Source of the DNA: Methylocystis parvus OBBP
GTDB lineage: Bacteria; Pseudomonadota; Alphaproteobacteria; Rhizobiales; Beijerinckiaceae
Assembly: GCF_027571405.1 (NCBI RefSeq)
Contig: NZ_CP092968.1
Location: 3,060,001 to 3,124,000 of the forward strand
Direction: 5' to 3'
DNA: 64,000 nucleotides
Within the stretch, counting starts at the first letter, position 1; each line of letters begins with the position of its first letter. Below, piece after piece: positions 53,299-62,315 of the stretch. The notes below the pieces were generated by a model, which did no database searches, was not told where the DNA came from, and saw only the letters and a list, made by a program, of their open reading frames with translations. The translations under genes and the position numbers were made by a program.

Positions 53299-54418
53299 GG
53301 GCCTGCTCGCGCAATTCGATCTGGAAAGCGACGCAGGGATCGAAAGCGGCGGCGAGGCGCCGGATGCGCAGCCGCGCGTATTCGCCCTTTCCGATCTCCG
53401 CCCCGAGCAAAGCGGCGGCGAAGGGTCCGGCGGGATGAAAATTCCATTCCGTGGGGGCCGCGAGGACATAATCCGTGATTTCGCCTGCCGCGTCGAGGCG
53501 TGCCCAGTGATAAAGCCGTCCTCTCGCCGTCTCGACCGCCGCGAAGCCCTCGCCCTCGACGCGACGGGTCGCGCTCATGAGATCATCCGCCGCCGCTTCG
53601 CCGTATGACAGCGCGCGCCAAAGCATATTGAGCGCCTGCGACGTCGCGTGGAGCCGCGCGCGAAGACGCGCCGCCAGATGCGAACGCTCGATCACGGCTT
53701 CCGGCCAGAAGCGCGCGAAAGGACCCGTCTCGACGATCCGATGCGGCAGCGTCGGCGCGGCGGCGAAACGTTCTCCATTCCGTTCGATCGCCAGCGCGAC
53801 GGAGACGTCGTCGGCGGGTTGGAGCGCGTCGGGCTCCGCGGAAAAGAGGAAGGCGTCGCCGCGCGCTTCCGCCATGATCGCGCCGAGCAGGCTGTCAGCG
53901 GCCGGCGCGCCTGTCCCGGCGGCGTCGAGCCCGAGCGCGCGGGCGGCGTCGATTAGCGTTTTCGCTGCGGACGACAGCGTCCGACGCTCCGGAAATGCGC
54001 CGTCCGCCGCCGCCGTCGACATGATCAGGCGAGCGGCCGCCATGGCTTCACGCAAGGGCGTCGCCGCTTCGGCCAAGGCTTCCGGCCTGCCTTCGCGCGG
54101 CCATCCAAGGGCCGTGGAACGCAGCGACTCGGCGCAGGTCTCTGCGAGGAGCCCGACAGCAATCGAGAACGTCTCGGACGGCGTTAGAGCTTCCCCGCGC
54201 GCCGATGCAAGGGCGAGCCGGGCGGCGGCGGCGTGCGCGAAGCCGCAGAGGCTGAAAAGCTGGCGCGCCAGTTTCGGCGCCTCTTGCGGCGGGCGGCCGA
54301 TAAAGACCCGCCCAAGTCCCGTGGGCCGGGTGGAGAGCAGCGTTACGGACGAAACGCGGCCCGCGGCGTCCGTCTCGACGCCGATATGGATCGTCCCGGG
54401 ACTGCTATGCGCGCTCAT
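53291..54418 (-). CDS. hupK: HupK-type hydrogenase maturation scaffold
   Basis: HupK resembles a shortened hydrogenase large subunit and is thought to act as a scaffold during active-site assembly in aerobic bacteria. The 375-residue product keeps the large-subunit-like C-terminal RLAAAFDPCVAFQIELRE (the DPCxxF motif), while the N-terminal nickel cysteines are absent. Context between hupJ and hypA is the standard position. The start overlaps hupJ's stop by four bases (ATGA). Confidence 0.93.
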   Translation of the reverse strand: MSAHSSPGTIHIGVETDAAGRVSSVTLLSTRPTGLGRVFIGRPPQEAPKLARQLFSLCGFAHAAAARLALASARGEALTPSETFSIAVGLLAETCAESLRSTALGWPREGRPEALAEAATPLREAMAAARLIMSTAAADGAFPERRTLSSAAKTLIDAARALGLDAAGTGAPAADSLLGAIMAEARGDAFLFSAEPDALQPADDVSVALAIERNGERFAAAPTLPHRIVETGPFARFWPEAVIERSHLAARLRARLHATSQALNMLWRALSYGEAAADDLMSATRRVEGEGFAAVETARGRLYHWARLDAAGEITDYVLAAPTEWNFHPAGPFAAALLGAEIGKGEYARLRIRRLAAAFDPCVAFQIELREQAHA

Positions 54419-54918
54419 CGCGGAGCCTCGGCCAGTCGGCCGCGCAGCAAAGCGCGGCGGTCGAGCGCGGCCGCGCGCCGAGTCGCCGCTCTCTCCAGCA
54501 AGTCGCGATCGAACAGCGCCTCGATCGCCTGGCGCGCCGTCTCCCTCGCAGCGTCCATATCCGGAAAATCGAACATGGGCGAGAAGAGCGAGCAGGCGAG
54601 TATGGGTCCGAAGCCGTCGAGACCGCTGGCGACCATCTCGACGTCGCCGGCGGGAAGCGCGATACGATGCATTGCGCCTGCAACGAACCCATGTTCTTCG
54701 CCCGATAAGCGCGCGCCGACAATGTTCATCATCCAGGGCGTCACGATCGCGCCGAACGCGAATTCGCCGCGCGTCGGGTCGATGAGAGGACGAAAGCCGA
54801 TCGCCGCCACATCCAGCGCGTCGTTGCAGATCGGCATGCCGCGCATAGGGCCGGAACGAATCTCGCGGTAGCGCGCCGCGAGCCGCTCCCCGACGGCGGT
54901 GGCGGCGTCATCGTCCAT
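54415..54918 (-). CDS. hupJ: HupJ / HybE-family hydrogenase assembly chaperone
   Basis: The protein (ATG 54918, 167 residues) starts MDDDAATAVGERLAARYREI and has the HybE-type segments PICNDALDVAAIGFRP, IVTPWMMNIVG and ACSLFSPMFDFPDMDAARETAR. HybE-family proteins help small-subunit maturation and delay export until it is folded. It overlaps hupI by 11 bases. Confidence 0.92.
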   Translation of the reverse strand: MDDDAATAVGERLAARYREIRSGPMRGMPICNDALDVAAIGFRPLIDPTRGEFAFGAIVTPWMMNIVGARLSGEEHGFVAGAMHRIALPAGDVEMVASGLDGFGPILACSLFSPMFDFPDMDAARETARQAIEALFDRDLLERAATRRAAALDRRALLRGRLAEAPR

Positions 54919-55117
54919 GTGCGAGCCGCATGAAGCGCATGCGCGGGGCGTCGCAATTGGGGCATCGCCACTCTTCGGGCAATTGCGAGAATGGCGTGCC
55001 CGGCGCGATCTGCCAGACAGGATCGCCCTCCGCCGGATCGTAGACGCTCCAGCAGACGCCGCACTCCATGCGGTCGTCCCCCGTCTCTTCGACATGCCCC
55101 TCATTCTCGACTTTCAT
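54908..55117 (-). CDS. hupI: Rubredoxin HupI
   Basis: The 69-residue rubredoxin has the two iron-binding knuckles MECGVCWSVYDP and WRCPNCDAPRMRF and the family segment PEEWRCPNC. HupI-type rubredoxins support assembly of the small-subunit clusters under oxygen. It is short and self-contained, with no fused domain. Start overlaps hupH's stop by four bases. Confidence 0.95.
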   Translation of the reverse strand: MKVENEGHVEETGDDRMECGVCWSVYDPAEGDPVWQIAPGTPFSQLPEEWRCPNCDAPRMRFMRLAHGR

Positions 55118-55968
55118 CGGAAATAGGCCTCGTCGATTTCGCGCAACCGCTCCGCGGAGTCTCGGAAGTCTTCGTCCGCCGCGCAGGCCGCAGCGGGAAC
55201 GTCGCCAATCTCCAGCGTGTCGAGAATGATCTCATCCATCGCGTTGTAGAATTGCACCGACCAGACATTCCGCGCGCCCGTCGCAAGCACGCGGCAGGTT
55301 CCGTAGCCTCGGGAGACGAGCCGCACGGGACCATCCCCGAGCATCTCCTGAAGAAATGCCATGTCGGCGTCATTCATCGGCAATAGCGAGAAATTGACGA
55401 TATGCGGCGCCTCTCCAGATTTCACCGGCGTCATGCGTTCACGGATTTCGGCGAGGACAGGCATGACGTTCATCGCGCCTTGCGGCGCCGCGCCGAAGCT
55501 CAAATCGGGCGCCGCCAGCTCGGCCGCCTTCCGCACGGCCTGGGGAATCGCGCCGACTTCCAGATAATCGGCGACAAGCGCGCCGGCGGCGTCGGTGAAG
55601 CGCACCCGCCAGAGGCCGGCCATCACGGATTCGTGCACCTGCGCCACGACGCCGTCCGTCAGCGCCGCGACGCCGGCCACTTCGCCCTCTCCCAGGACCT
55701 GAGAGAGAAGTTCGCTTTCATCGGCGCTGAAATCCGTGACGTCGAACAGAACGCATTGCGCGGCCGCCGTCTGCGACTCCAGCGCCTCAGCCAGGCGAGG
55801 AAGGAGACTGGCGACGAGCGGGCAGCGTTTGATCAGCTCCTCGGCCGAGCTTGTGGCGAGGAAATTCGCTTTGCGGCGCGTTTCGAGCGCTTCCGCGCTC
55901 CCGCCCAGCGGCACAAGCGTCACCGCCTCGTCGGCGCCGTCGGGCGCGACCCAGAATCCGGCTTTCAC
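55114..55968 (-). CDS. hupH: HupH / HyaF-family hydrogenase expression protein
   Basis: The 284-residue product has the family blocks LLSQVLGEGEV, VHESVMAGLWRVRF, MNVMPVLAEIRERM, IVNFSLLPMNDADMAFL and SRGYGTCRVLATGARNVWSVQFYN. HyaF/HupH proteins act late in small-subunit maturation. It overlaps hupG and hupI by four bases each. Confidence 0.93.
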   Translation of the reverse strand: MKAGFWVAPDGADEAVTLVPLGGSAEALETRRKANFLATSSAEELIKRCPLVASLLPRLAEALESQTAAAQCVLFDVTDFSADESELLSQVLGEGEVAGVAALTDGVVAQVHESVMAGLWRVRFTDAAGALVADYLEVGAIPQAVRKAAELAAPDLSFGAAPQGAMNVMPVLAEIRERMTPVKSGEAPHIVNFSLLPMNDADMAFLQEMLGDGPVRLVSRGYGTCRVLATGARNVWSVQFYNAMDEIILDTLEIGDVPAAACAADEDFRDSAERLREIDEAYFR

Positions 55969-56393
55969 GCGCGGGCTCCTTTCTGCGAGAAAGTGATCTC
56001 GACCCGTGGAGCCTTGGCCGCCCGGGGCGCATCCGGCGCGAGGAGGGCCTCGATCTTCTCCAGATATTCGGGCCAGTCGCGAATGCGCGGAATGACGCCG
56101 ATCGTCGCTCCATCGCGGATGACGGCGAGGCTCGGCAGAACGTCGACCTGAAATCTCGCGCCGAGGCTCTTTTCAGCCTCGCGCGCGACGACGGCCCCCG
56201 AGAGACGGCCTTCGAACGCCTTGAGAAGCTCGGGGAAGATCACCGCGACGTCGCCCGACTCGGGACGCTGCGCCGGATCGCCGGCAAAGAGCAGAACGAC
56301 ATGCGCGCCGCCCGCCGACAGGATCGCCTCGATCGTCGAATCATCGGCGATGGGAAGGCGGGTTTTTCCGGCGAGGGGCTGCAAAGCTGACAT
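55965..56393 (-). CDS. hupG: HupG / HyaE-family thioredoxin-like chaperone
   Basis: A 142-residue thioredoxin-fold protein without a CxxC active site (the segment reads LLFAGDPAQRPESGDVAV), matching HyaE/HupG, which bind the twin-arginine signal of the small subunit. It contains VAREAEKSLGARFQVDVLPSLAVIRDG. The start lies 11 bases after hupF. Confidence 0.93.
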   Translation of the reverse strand: MSALQPLAGKTRLPIADDSTIEAILSAGGAHVVLLFAGDPAQRPESGDVAVIFPELLKAFEGRLSGAVVAREAEKSLGARFQVDVLPSLAVIRDGATIGVIPRIRDWPEYLEKIEALLAPDAPRAAKAPRVEITFSQKGARA

Positions 56394-56404
56394 CGTCTCG
56401 CTCG

Positions 56405-56704
56405 CTACTTTTCTTTGCGCAAGAAGGCCGGCAATTGCGGCTCCCGGTCGATCAGATCGGAGAAAAAGCTGTCGAAATCTTCGCCATTCAAGGCGGCGGC
56501 GAGTCCGTCGAGCGCGGCGTCGACCGATCGCGATTGGTCAGCGTCCAGGATGCGCATCGCGGTTCCCAGATGGACGAGCACGCAAGTCCCCGGCTCCTGC
56601 GACCCGATGAGCAGCATCGACACCGTCTCGCGCTCGCCCTTGCGCTCGCAGACCGCTTGCAGCGCGTCGCCGGACACGACCGTCATCGGAAAGCCGAGGC
56701 ACAT
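56405..56704 (-). CDS. hupF: HupF, HypC-like chaperone
   Basis: The N-terminus MCLGFPMTVVSGD is HypC-like with the essential cysteine, and LVHLGTAMRILDADQSRSVDAALDGL follows. At 99 residues it has the longer tail of HupF, which stabilises the large subunit under high oxygen in rhizobia. A 17-base gap separates it from the small membrane protein gene before it. Confidence 0.95.
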   Translation of the reverse strand: MCLGFPMTVVSGDALQAVCERKGERETVSMLLIGSQEPGTCVLVHLGTAMRILDADQSRSVDAALDGLAAALNGEDFDSFFSDLIDREPQLPAFLRKEK

Positions 56705-56721
56705 GGACCGCGCCCCTTCGG

Positions 56722-56940
56722 TTAGAATCGCGCGCTGCGCGATGAAAGCTGTTCGAGCGCTCGAACACTCGCCGCCCAGATCGCGACGACGAGGAGCAAG
56801 CCGACAGCCGGATGGAGCGAAAGAAGCGGCGGCGCCTGTTCCGCAAGGCGCGCGTGATGATGCAGCCCGGGATCCGCCTGGGCGCCGAAGGGGGCGATCG
56901 CGGCGAAAAGGCCGGCGGAAAATCTGGAGACGCTTTTCAT
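56722..56940 (-). CDS. Small membrane protein in the hupE position
   Basis: The 72-residue product has a signal-like N-terminus (MKSVSRFSAGLFAAIAPFGAQA), a histidine cluster (GLHHHARL), and one hydrophobic helix (HPAVGLLLVVAIWAASV). In rhizobial clusters the gene between hupD and hupF is hupE, a multi-helix nickel/cobalt transporter of about 190 residues. This gene sits in exactly that place but is far too short and lacks the HxxxxDH permease motif. It may be a reduced hupE or an unrelated small protein; both are inference. Confidence 0.65.
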   Translation of the reverse strand: MKSVSRFSAGLFAAIAPFGAQADPGLHHHARLAEQAPPLLSLHPAVGLLLVVAIWAASVRALEQLSSRSARF

Positions 56941-56964
56941 GGCCGTTTCCTCATTGAGGCGCGT

Positions 56965-57522
56965 TCAGACGCGCCTTTCATAATTGCGATGGTCGATGTC
57001 GTTGGCGAGAAGTCCCGCCGGCGGCGCGGCGTTCCGCGGCGATAGGGACACGCCCCATCCGGCGAGGATCTCGGCCGCCGCCCCGAGGGCGGGATCGATC
57101 GCCGACGACACCGGAGCGGTCAAGGCGCCGCCCCAATTTTCGAGATCGAGCGGCTGGCAGCCGATGAGCGCCAGCCGACGAGGATAGCGGCCCAGCAGCT
57201 CCGCCGCGCTGAGCACCTCCTGGAACCCGGTCTGATGCAGGCTCATTTTCTTCGATCCGGTGAATTTTGGAACCTCGTCGTCGCGGACGACTTTGAGCGT
57301 TCCCGGCGCCAGACCGTAATCGATCGCGTCGAAGACGAGGAGGAAATCGGCCTCCTCGACGAAGTGCACGAGATAAAGTCCCTGCGTGCCGCCATCGAGA
57401 AGCGCAACATTCTTCGGCGTCTCGTACCGTCGATGAAAGGCTTCGACCGCGCGCACGCCGAATCCCTCATCCCCCCACAATATGTTGCCGATTCCAAGAA
57501 TGAGGACATTGGGCGCGCTCAT
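56965..57522 (-). CDS. hupD: Hydrogenase maturation protease HupD
   Basis: HupD removes the C-terminal extension of the large subunit after nickel insertion. The motifs LGIGNILWGDEGFGVRAVE (with nickel-sensing Glu), FDAIDYG (Asp) and LHQTGFQEVL (His) fit the HyaD/HupD protease family. ATG 57522 gives 185 residues and places the gene 4 bases after hupC. Confidence 0.95.
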   Translation of the reverse strand: MSAPNVLILGIGNILWGDEGFGVRAVEAFHRRYETPKNVALLDGGTQGLYLVHFVEEADFLLVFDAIDYGLAPGTLKVVRDDEVPKFTGSKKMSLHQTGFQEVLSAAELLGRYPRRLALIGCQPLDLENWGGALTAPVSSAIDPALGAAAEILAGWGVSLSPRNAAPPAGLLANDIDHRNYERRV

Positions 57523-57526
57523 GACG

Positions 57527-58255
57527 TCAATCCGCCGCCTCATCCTTGAAGATGCGCTCGCCCGAGATCATCGAGGAGATGATGCTTTGCCGGCTGACGA
57601 TATCCTCGCGCACCGCCGCGTAAATATGGATGATCGCGAAAGTCACGAGAACCCACATGCCGAGATGGTGGAGCGTATGGACCTCCTGGCTATTGGGCCA
57701 GATGGCGAAGACCCAGCCGAAGAGTTTGTGCTGCCAGGAATCGACGCCCTCGCCCTCCGAATATAGCGCGAAGCCTGTGACGATCATGAAGATGAGCGGA
57801 ACAGTGAAGAGCGAGAACATGATCAGCTGCGCGAGCGGATTGTGCCCGAGATATTTCTTCGGCGCCTTGGCGAGAAAGAGATACCATTTCGCTTCGTGCA
57901 GAACCTCGGACCAGTAGGCGCGACTCCAGAAGGGCACATAGAAAATCTGGCGGCAATGGGGGCTGCCCGCGAAGGCCCAGTAGACCCGCAACAGATAAAA
58001 GGCCGCGAGCGTCTGCCCCGCTGCAAAATGCGCGAAGCGGATATAGCCCATGAGGAAGCTGTTGCTCGCTTCGCCGGGGACGCTCGGCAGCGGGCTCGCG
58101 ATGAAATAGCCCGTGACGAACAGCGCCGTGATGCAGAGCGCATTGACCCAGTGCCAGATACGCACCGGCGCTTCGTAGACATAGACGGTCTGGCGTTCGA
58201 CGGCGCGCGCGCCATGCGCGTCGCCGACGCCCGAGACTTGCACGCCGTCGACCAT
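57527..58255 (-). CDS. hupC: [NiFe]-hydrogenase cytochrome b subunit HupC
   Basis: HupC anchors the hydrogenase to the inner membrane and passes electrons to quinone. It is a di-heme b-type cytochrome with four helices; histidines lie in IWHWVNAL, RFAHFAAG and HTLHHLGMW. The 242-residue length and the C-terminal VREDIVSRQSIISSMISGERIFKD are typical of the family. It starts 10 bases after hupL ends. Confidence 0.96.
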   Translation of the reverse strand: MVDGVQVSGVGDAHGARAVERQTVYVYEAPVRIWHWVNALCITALFVTGYFIASPLPSVPGEASNSFLMGYIRFAHFAAGQTLAAFYLLRVYWAFAGSPHCRQIFYVPFWSRAYWSEVLHEAKWYLFLAKAPKKYLGHNPLAQLIMFSLFTVPLIFMIVTGFALYSEGEGVDSWQHKLFGWVFAIWPNSQEVHTLHHLGMWVLVTFAIIHIYAAVREDIVSRQSIISSMISGERIFKDEAAD

Positions 58256-58265
58256 GAACGCCTCC

Positions 58266-60056
58266 CTAGCGGACTTTCACCGACGCCATTTCCTGACCGT
58301 CCGGACTCATGACGTGAGTCGAGCAGGCGAGGCAGGGATCGAAGGAATGGATGGTGCGCAGGATCTCGAGCGGCTTTTCCGGATCGGCCATGGGCGTATC
58401 CATCAGCGAGGCTTCGAAAGCGCCGATATTGCCCTTCGGATCGCGCGGGCTTCCATTCCAGGTGGTCGGCACGATGCACTGGTAATTGTCGATCTTGCCG
58501 TCCTTGATCTTGATCCAATGTCCGAGCGCGCCGCGCGGCGCCTCCGTGAAGCCGTAGCCCTTCGCCTCTTTCGGCCAGGTCTTCGGCTCCCATTTCTCGA
58601 CATTGGCGGTCGCCGTGTCGCCGGCTTTGATGTTGGCCATGAGCTTGTCCTGGAAGTGGCGCATTTTACGCGCCGCCCACTGGCATTCGAGCCCGCGCGC
58701 CGCCGTGCGGCCGAGCGTCGAGAAGAGCGCGGTCACCGGCGCGCCGAGAGAGGCGAGCAGCCTGTCGGCCGGCTCCTTGAATTCCGGCTTTCCTTGCGCA
58801 TAGCCGATGATGTAGCGCGCGAGCGGGCCGACCTCGACCGCATTGCCGCGCCAGCGGGGCGACTTGATCCACGAATATTTCGCGCTCTCGTCGAGAGCCT
58901 CGATATTGGTCGGCGTGCCCTTGGCGTTGGGGCCGAGCTTGTAATGGGGCTCCGTGACGCCGTCGAAGGGATGCAGCCCCTTGGTTTCGTCCGGATATTT
59001 GTACCAGCTATGGGTCACGAACTCCTGGATCTGCTCCGGGTCGGCATGGTCAATCGGCAGAACCTCCTTGAGATTGCCGTTGAGGATCACGCCGCGCGGC
59101 AGCAGCAGGCTCGATTCCGAGTAATCATTCGCGTGTTCGGGAATGTCGCCATAGCTCATGACGCTCTTGCCGGAGAGGCCCCCGCCATAGAGCCAATCCT
59201 TGTAGAAGCCGGCGATGGCGGCGAGGTCGGGCAGATAGACCTGCTCGACGAATTCGATCGAGCGGTCGATGATCTCGGAGACGAGATTCAGGCGCTCCAT
59301 ATTGATCGCGCCGACCGCGCCTGTCCCATCGACATTGATGGCGCAGGGCGCGCCGCCGACGAGCCAATTGGGGTGCGGATTCTTGCCGCCATAGATGGTG
59401 TGGATCTTGACGATGTCCTTCTGGAAGTCGAGCGCCTCCAGATAATGCGCGACGGCCATCAGATTGGCTTCGGGCGGCAGCTTATAGGCGGGGTGGCCCC
59501 AATAGCCGTTCTTGAAGGGGCCGAGCTGGCCCGACTCGACGAATTTCTTCAGCCGGGTTTGCAGATCCTTGAAATAGCCCGGCGACGACAGCGGCCAGGG
59601 CGAGATCGATTGCGCGAGCGCCGAGGTCGCCTTGGGATCGGCGGAGAGCGCCGAGACGACGTCGACCCAGTCCAGCGCGTGCAGATGATAGAAATGCACC
59701 AGATGATCGTGCACCTGCAGGCAGAGCTGCATGATGTTGCGGATCGAATTGGCGTTCTCGGGAATGCTGATATTGAGCGCGTTCTCCACCGCGCGCACGG
59801 AGGTCAGCGCATGGGTGCCGGTGCAGACGCCGCAGATCCGCTCCGTGAACGCCCATGCGTCGCGCGGATCGCGATTCTTCAAAATGACTTCAATGCCGCG
59901 CCACATCGTGCCGGTCGAGACGGCGTTGCGGATGACATTATTGGAATCGACATTCACTTCGATGCGCAGATGGCCTTCGATGCGCGTCACCGGATCGACG
60001 ACGACGCGCTTGCCCGAATTGTCGAGATCGAAGCCGTTGGGAGTCTGGATGCCCAT
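58266..60056 (-). CDS. hupL: [NiFe]-hydrogenase large subunit HupL
   Basis: HupL carries the nickel-iron active site that splits hydrogen. The two cysteine pairs are in [20 protein letters not shown] near residue 75 and DPCLACSTH near the C-terminus; HupD is expected to cut after this His, removing the last 15 residues. The 596-residue product has the group-1 uptake features throughout. It follows hupS by 54 bases. Confidence 0.98.
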   Translation of the reverse strand: MGIQTPNGFDLDNSGKRVVVDPVTRIEGHLRIEVNVDSNNVIRNAVSTGTMWRGIEVILKNRDPRDAWAFTERICGVCTGTHALTSVRAVENALNISIPENANSIRNIMQLCLQVHDHLVHFYHLHALDWVDVVSALSADPKATSALAQSISPWPLSSPGYFKDLQTRLKKFVESGQLGPFKNGYWGHPAYKLPPEANLMAVAHYLEALDFQKDIVKIHTIYGGKNPHPNWLVGGAPCAINVDGTGAVGAINMERLNLVSEIIDRSIEFVEQVYLPDLAAIAGFYKDWLYGGGLSGKSVMSYGDIPEHANDYSESSLLLPRGVILNGNLKEVLPIDHADPEQIQEFVTHSWYKYPDETKGLHPFDGVTEPHYKLGPNAKGTPTNIEALDESAKYSWIKSPRWRGNAVEVGPLARYIIGYAQGKPEFKEPADRLLASLGAPVTALFSTLGRTAARGLECQWAARKMRHFQDKLMANIKAGDTATANVEKWEPKTWPKEAKGYGFTEAPRGALGHWIKIKDGKIDNYQCIVPTTWNGSPRDPKGNIGAFEASLMDTPMADPEKPLEILRTIHSFDPCLACSTHVMSPDGQEMASVKVR

Positions 60057-60110
60057 GACTTTATTCCTGTCGCGGCGAGGCGCGTCACGCGCGCTCGCTC
60101 AATGGGAAGA

Positions 60111-61193
60111 TTAAAGCTTCTCGGTTTCGCGCTTCGCCACGACGCGCTTGACCGCGGTGATCGCGGCATGTGTCGCCACGGCGGCGCCGACGACGCCCGC
60201 GGCCGCCATGCCGATCTCATCGGCGTTCTTCTCGACGCCGAATTGCCGGATCGTGGAGAGGCGCTCGTAAAACGGCCCCTTGTCCCAGAAGCCTTCTTCC
60301 GAACAGCCGATGCAGCCATGGCCGGACTGAATGGGGAAGGACACGCCGCCATTCCAGCGCACGGTGGAGCAGGCGTTGTAGGTCGTCGGACCCTTGCAGC
60401 CCATCTTGTAAAGGCAATAGCCTTTGCGCGCCGCCTCGTCGTCCCACTCCTCGACGAACTGTCCCGCGTCGAAATGCGGACGGCGGTAGCATTTGTCGTG
60501 GATGCGCTGGGAATAGAACATTTTCGGCCGCCCCTGGCGGTCGAGTTCGGGCAGACGGCCGAAAGTGGTGATGTAAGTGACGACGCCGGTCATCACCTCC
60601 GCGATGGGCGGGCAGCCGGGCACTTTGATGATCGGCTTGTTCCTGATGACCTTGTCGATCGGCGTCGCCTGCGTCGGGTTGGGCGCCGCCGCCTGCACGC
60701 AGCCCCAGGAGGCGCAGGCGCCCCAGGCGATGATGGCGAAAGCGTCTTCGGCCATCCATTTCAGTTTCTCGACGAAAGGCCTGCCGCCGTCGATGCAGAA
60801 CATGCCGTCTTCGTTGAGCGGCGGATTGCCTTCGACGGCGAGAATATATTTGCCTTTATATTTTTCCTTCGTCTCCTCGAGGATCGCCTCCGCCTGATGG
60901 CCCGCCGCCGCCATGATCGTGTCGTCGTAATCGAGCGAGATCATGGAAAGGACGACGTCCTTCACCAGAGGATGCGCCGAGCGGATGAAGCTCTCCGAGC
61001 AACAGGTGCATTCCAGCCCGTGCATCCAGATGACAGGGACGCGCGGGTTGTTTTCCAGCGCATGCGCCATCTTGGCGGCGCCGACCGGGCCGAAGCCGAG
61101 GCTCGCGGCCGTCAAGGAACAGAATTTGGTGAAGCTGCGGCGCGTGATCCCCTGGCGCCGGATCACGTCGTAAAAAGACTCGCTGGCGGCCAT
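60111..61193 (-). CDS. hupS: [NiFe]-hydrogenase small subunit HupS, oxygen-tolerant type
   Basis: HupS holds three iron-sulfur clusters that wire the active site to the membrane. ATG 61193 gives the standard [20 protein letters not shown] with a Tat signal (RRSFTKF). Cysteines at 62, 64, 65, 160, 165 and 194 match, with a constant offset of 45, positions 17, 19, 20, 115, 120 and 149 of E. coli Hyd-1, so the proximal cluster should be the six-cysteine [4Fe-3S] type that gives oxygen tolerance. A C-terminal helix ([19 protein letters not shown]) anchors the protein. It is the first gene of the hup/hyp operon. Confidence 0.97.
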   Translation of the reverse strand: MAASESFYDVIRRQGITRRSFTKFCSLTAASLGFGPVGAAKMAHALENNPRVPVIWMHGLECTCCSESFIRSAHPLVKDVVLSMISLDYDDTIMAAAGHQAEAILEETKEKYKGKYILAVEGNPPLNEDGMFCIDGGRPFVEKLKWMAEDAFAIIAWGACASWGCVQAAAPNPTQATPIDKVIRNKPIIKVPGCPPIAEVMTGVVTYITTFGRLPELDRQGRPKMFYSQRIHDKCYRRPHFDAGQFVEEWDDEAARKGYCLYKMGCKGPTTYNACSTVRWNGGVSFPIQSGHGCIGCSEEGFWDKGPFYERLSTIRQFGVEKNADEIGMAAAGVVGAAVATHAAITAVKRVVAKRETEKL

Positions 61194-61276
61194 GCCTCTC
61201 CCTCGCATTTCCTCGAAGCGGCGGCTTTCTTCATCCTCAGAGAGGACGCGAACCACTCTACCTCAGTTCCAAAACT

Positions 61277-61291
61277 GCAAGGAGCACGCCA
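61277..61291 (-). promoter_or_regulatory. Sigma-54 (RpoN) promoter for the hup/hyp operon
   Basis: On the minus strand the sequence TGGCGTGCTCCTTGC matches the -24/-12 consensus TGGCAC-N4/5-TTGC with GG and GC separated by exactly ten bases. Transcription would start near 61265, about 70 bases before the hupS ATG. Sigma-54 control by NifA or HoxA is known for rhizobial hup operons. The activator gene is not in the window. Confidence 0.85.
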
Positions 61292-61345
61292 ATCGCCGCA
61301 GTCTTCCTCATTGAGAAAATTCAAATTGAAAGCGCGTCGCGACGC

Positions 61346-61359
61346 TGACATTGCTGTCA
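61346..61359. promoter_or_regulatory. Dyad upstream of the hup sigma-54 promoter
   Basis: TGACA-GCAA-TGTCA is an almost perfect inverted repeat with centre about 80 bases upstream of the estimated transcription start. The place is right for an activator site of an NtrC-family regulator. It does not match the NifA site TGT-N10-ACA and only resembles the HupR half-site spacing. Confidence 0.45.
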
Positions 61360-61528
61360 AAAAACAGACGGCCGCGTTGCTTTCGCGCCATTTCTGTCGC
61401 GTTCGCTCCAAATATGTAAGTCTTTTGCTGCGGCGCACGCGGCCAGGCGCATTAAATTCCGCGTCGCACAATAGTCGCGCAAACGCGACGGTTTCTTTGC
61501 GCGACGCCGTTTCTCGATGACGGATCGA

Positions 61529-62305
61529 TCAGTTCATATGCCAGCCATGACTGACGATGACCGACTCGCCGGTCAGCGCGTTCGTCTTAAAGGCGGCGAG
61601 CGTCAGGGCGACTTCGGCGACGTCGGCGATCATGGTGAATTGCTTGTCGACGGTTTCGCCCAGCATGACCTCCTTGACGACGCGTTCTTCCGAGATGCCG
61701 AGATCGTGGGCCTGCTGGGGAATCTGCTTTTCGACGAGCGGCGTCATGACGAAGCCGGGGCAGATCGTGTTGGCCCGGACATTATATTTGGCCCCTTCCT
61801 TCGCCATCACGCGCGCGAGCCCCAATATGCCGTGCTTCGCCGCGACATAAGCCGATTTCAGCGGCGACGCTTCGTGGCTGTGCACCGATCCCATATAAAT
61901 CAGCGCCCCCGACCTTTGCGGATACATGTATTTCACGCAGGCCTTGGTCGTGAGAAAGGCCCCGTCGAGGTGGATCGCCATGATCTTCTTCCAATCGGCG
62001 AAGGGAAACTCTTCGATCGGATGCACGATCTGGATGCCGGCGTTCGAAACGAGAATATCCACCGTTCCAAACGCTTTAGCGGCGGCGTCGACGCCGGCGT
62101 TGACCTGCTCTTCGTTCGAAACGTCCATGCCCGCCGCCATGGCGACCGAGGCGTCGCCGATTTCCGCGGCGGCCGCTTTCGCGGCGTCGAGATTGAGATC
62201 GGCGATGCAGACGCGACCGCCGGCCTCGACGAAGCGTTTGGCGATCCCATGACCGATGCCGCTCGCGGCCCCCGTGACGACCGCGACTTTGCCGTTCAGA
62301 TCCAT
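61529..62305 (-). CDS. bdhA: 3-Hydroxybutyrate dehydrogenase
   Basis: This SDR oxidises 3-hydroxybutyrate to acetoacetate with NAD in PHB breakdown. The 258-residue product has [33 protein letters not shown], catalytic Ser in [17 protein letters not shown], the [13 protein letters not shown] loop and the C-terminal [10 protein letters not shown], a combination specific for bdhA. It is the last of three genes with acetoacetate decarboxylase and a patatin-like protein upstream. Confidence 0.95.
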
Positions 62306-62315
62306 GATGGGCTCC

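Noticed and set aside
61341..61400. NifA upstream activator site TGT-N10-ACA for hup
   Set aside because: The nearest candidate ends in ACG rather than ACA; only the TGACA-N4-TGTCA dyad is convincing.
58254..61520. A very long open frame (over 1000 codons) on the plus strand opposite hupS-hupL
   Set aside because: The minus strand carries unmistakable HupL, HupS and their motifs; the antisense frame is open only because of the GC-biased third codon positions and shows no domain.
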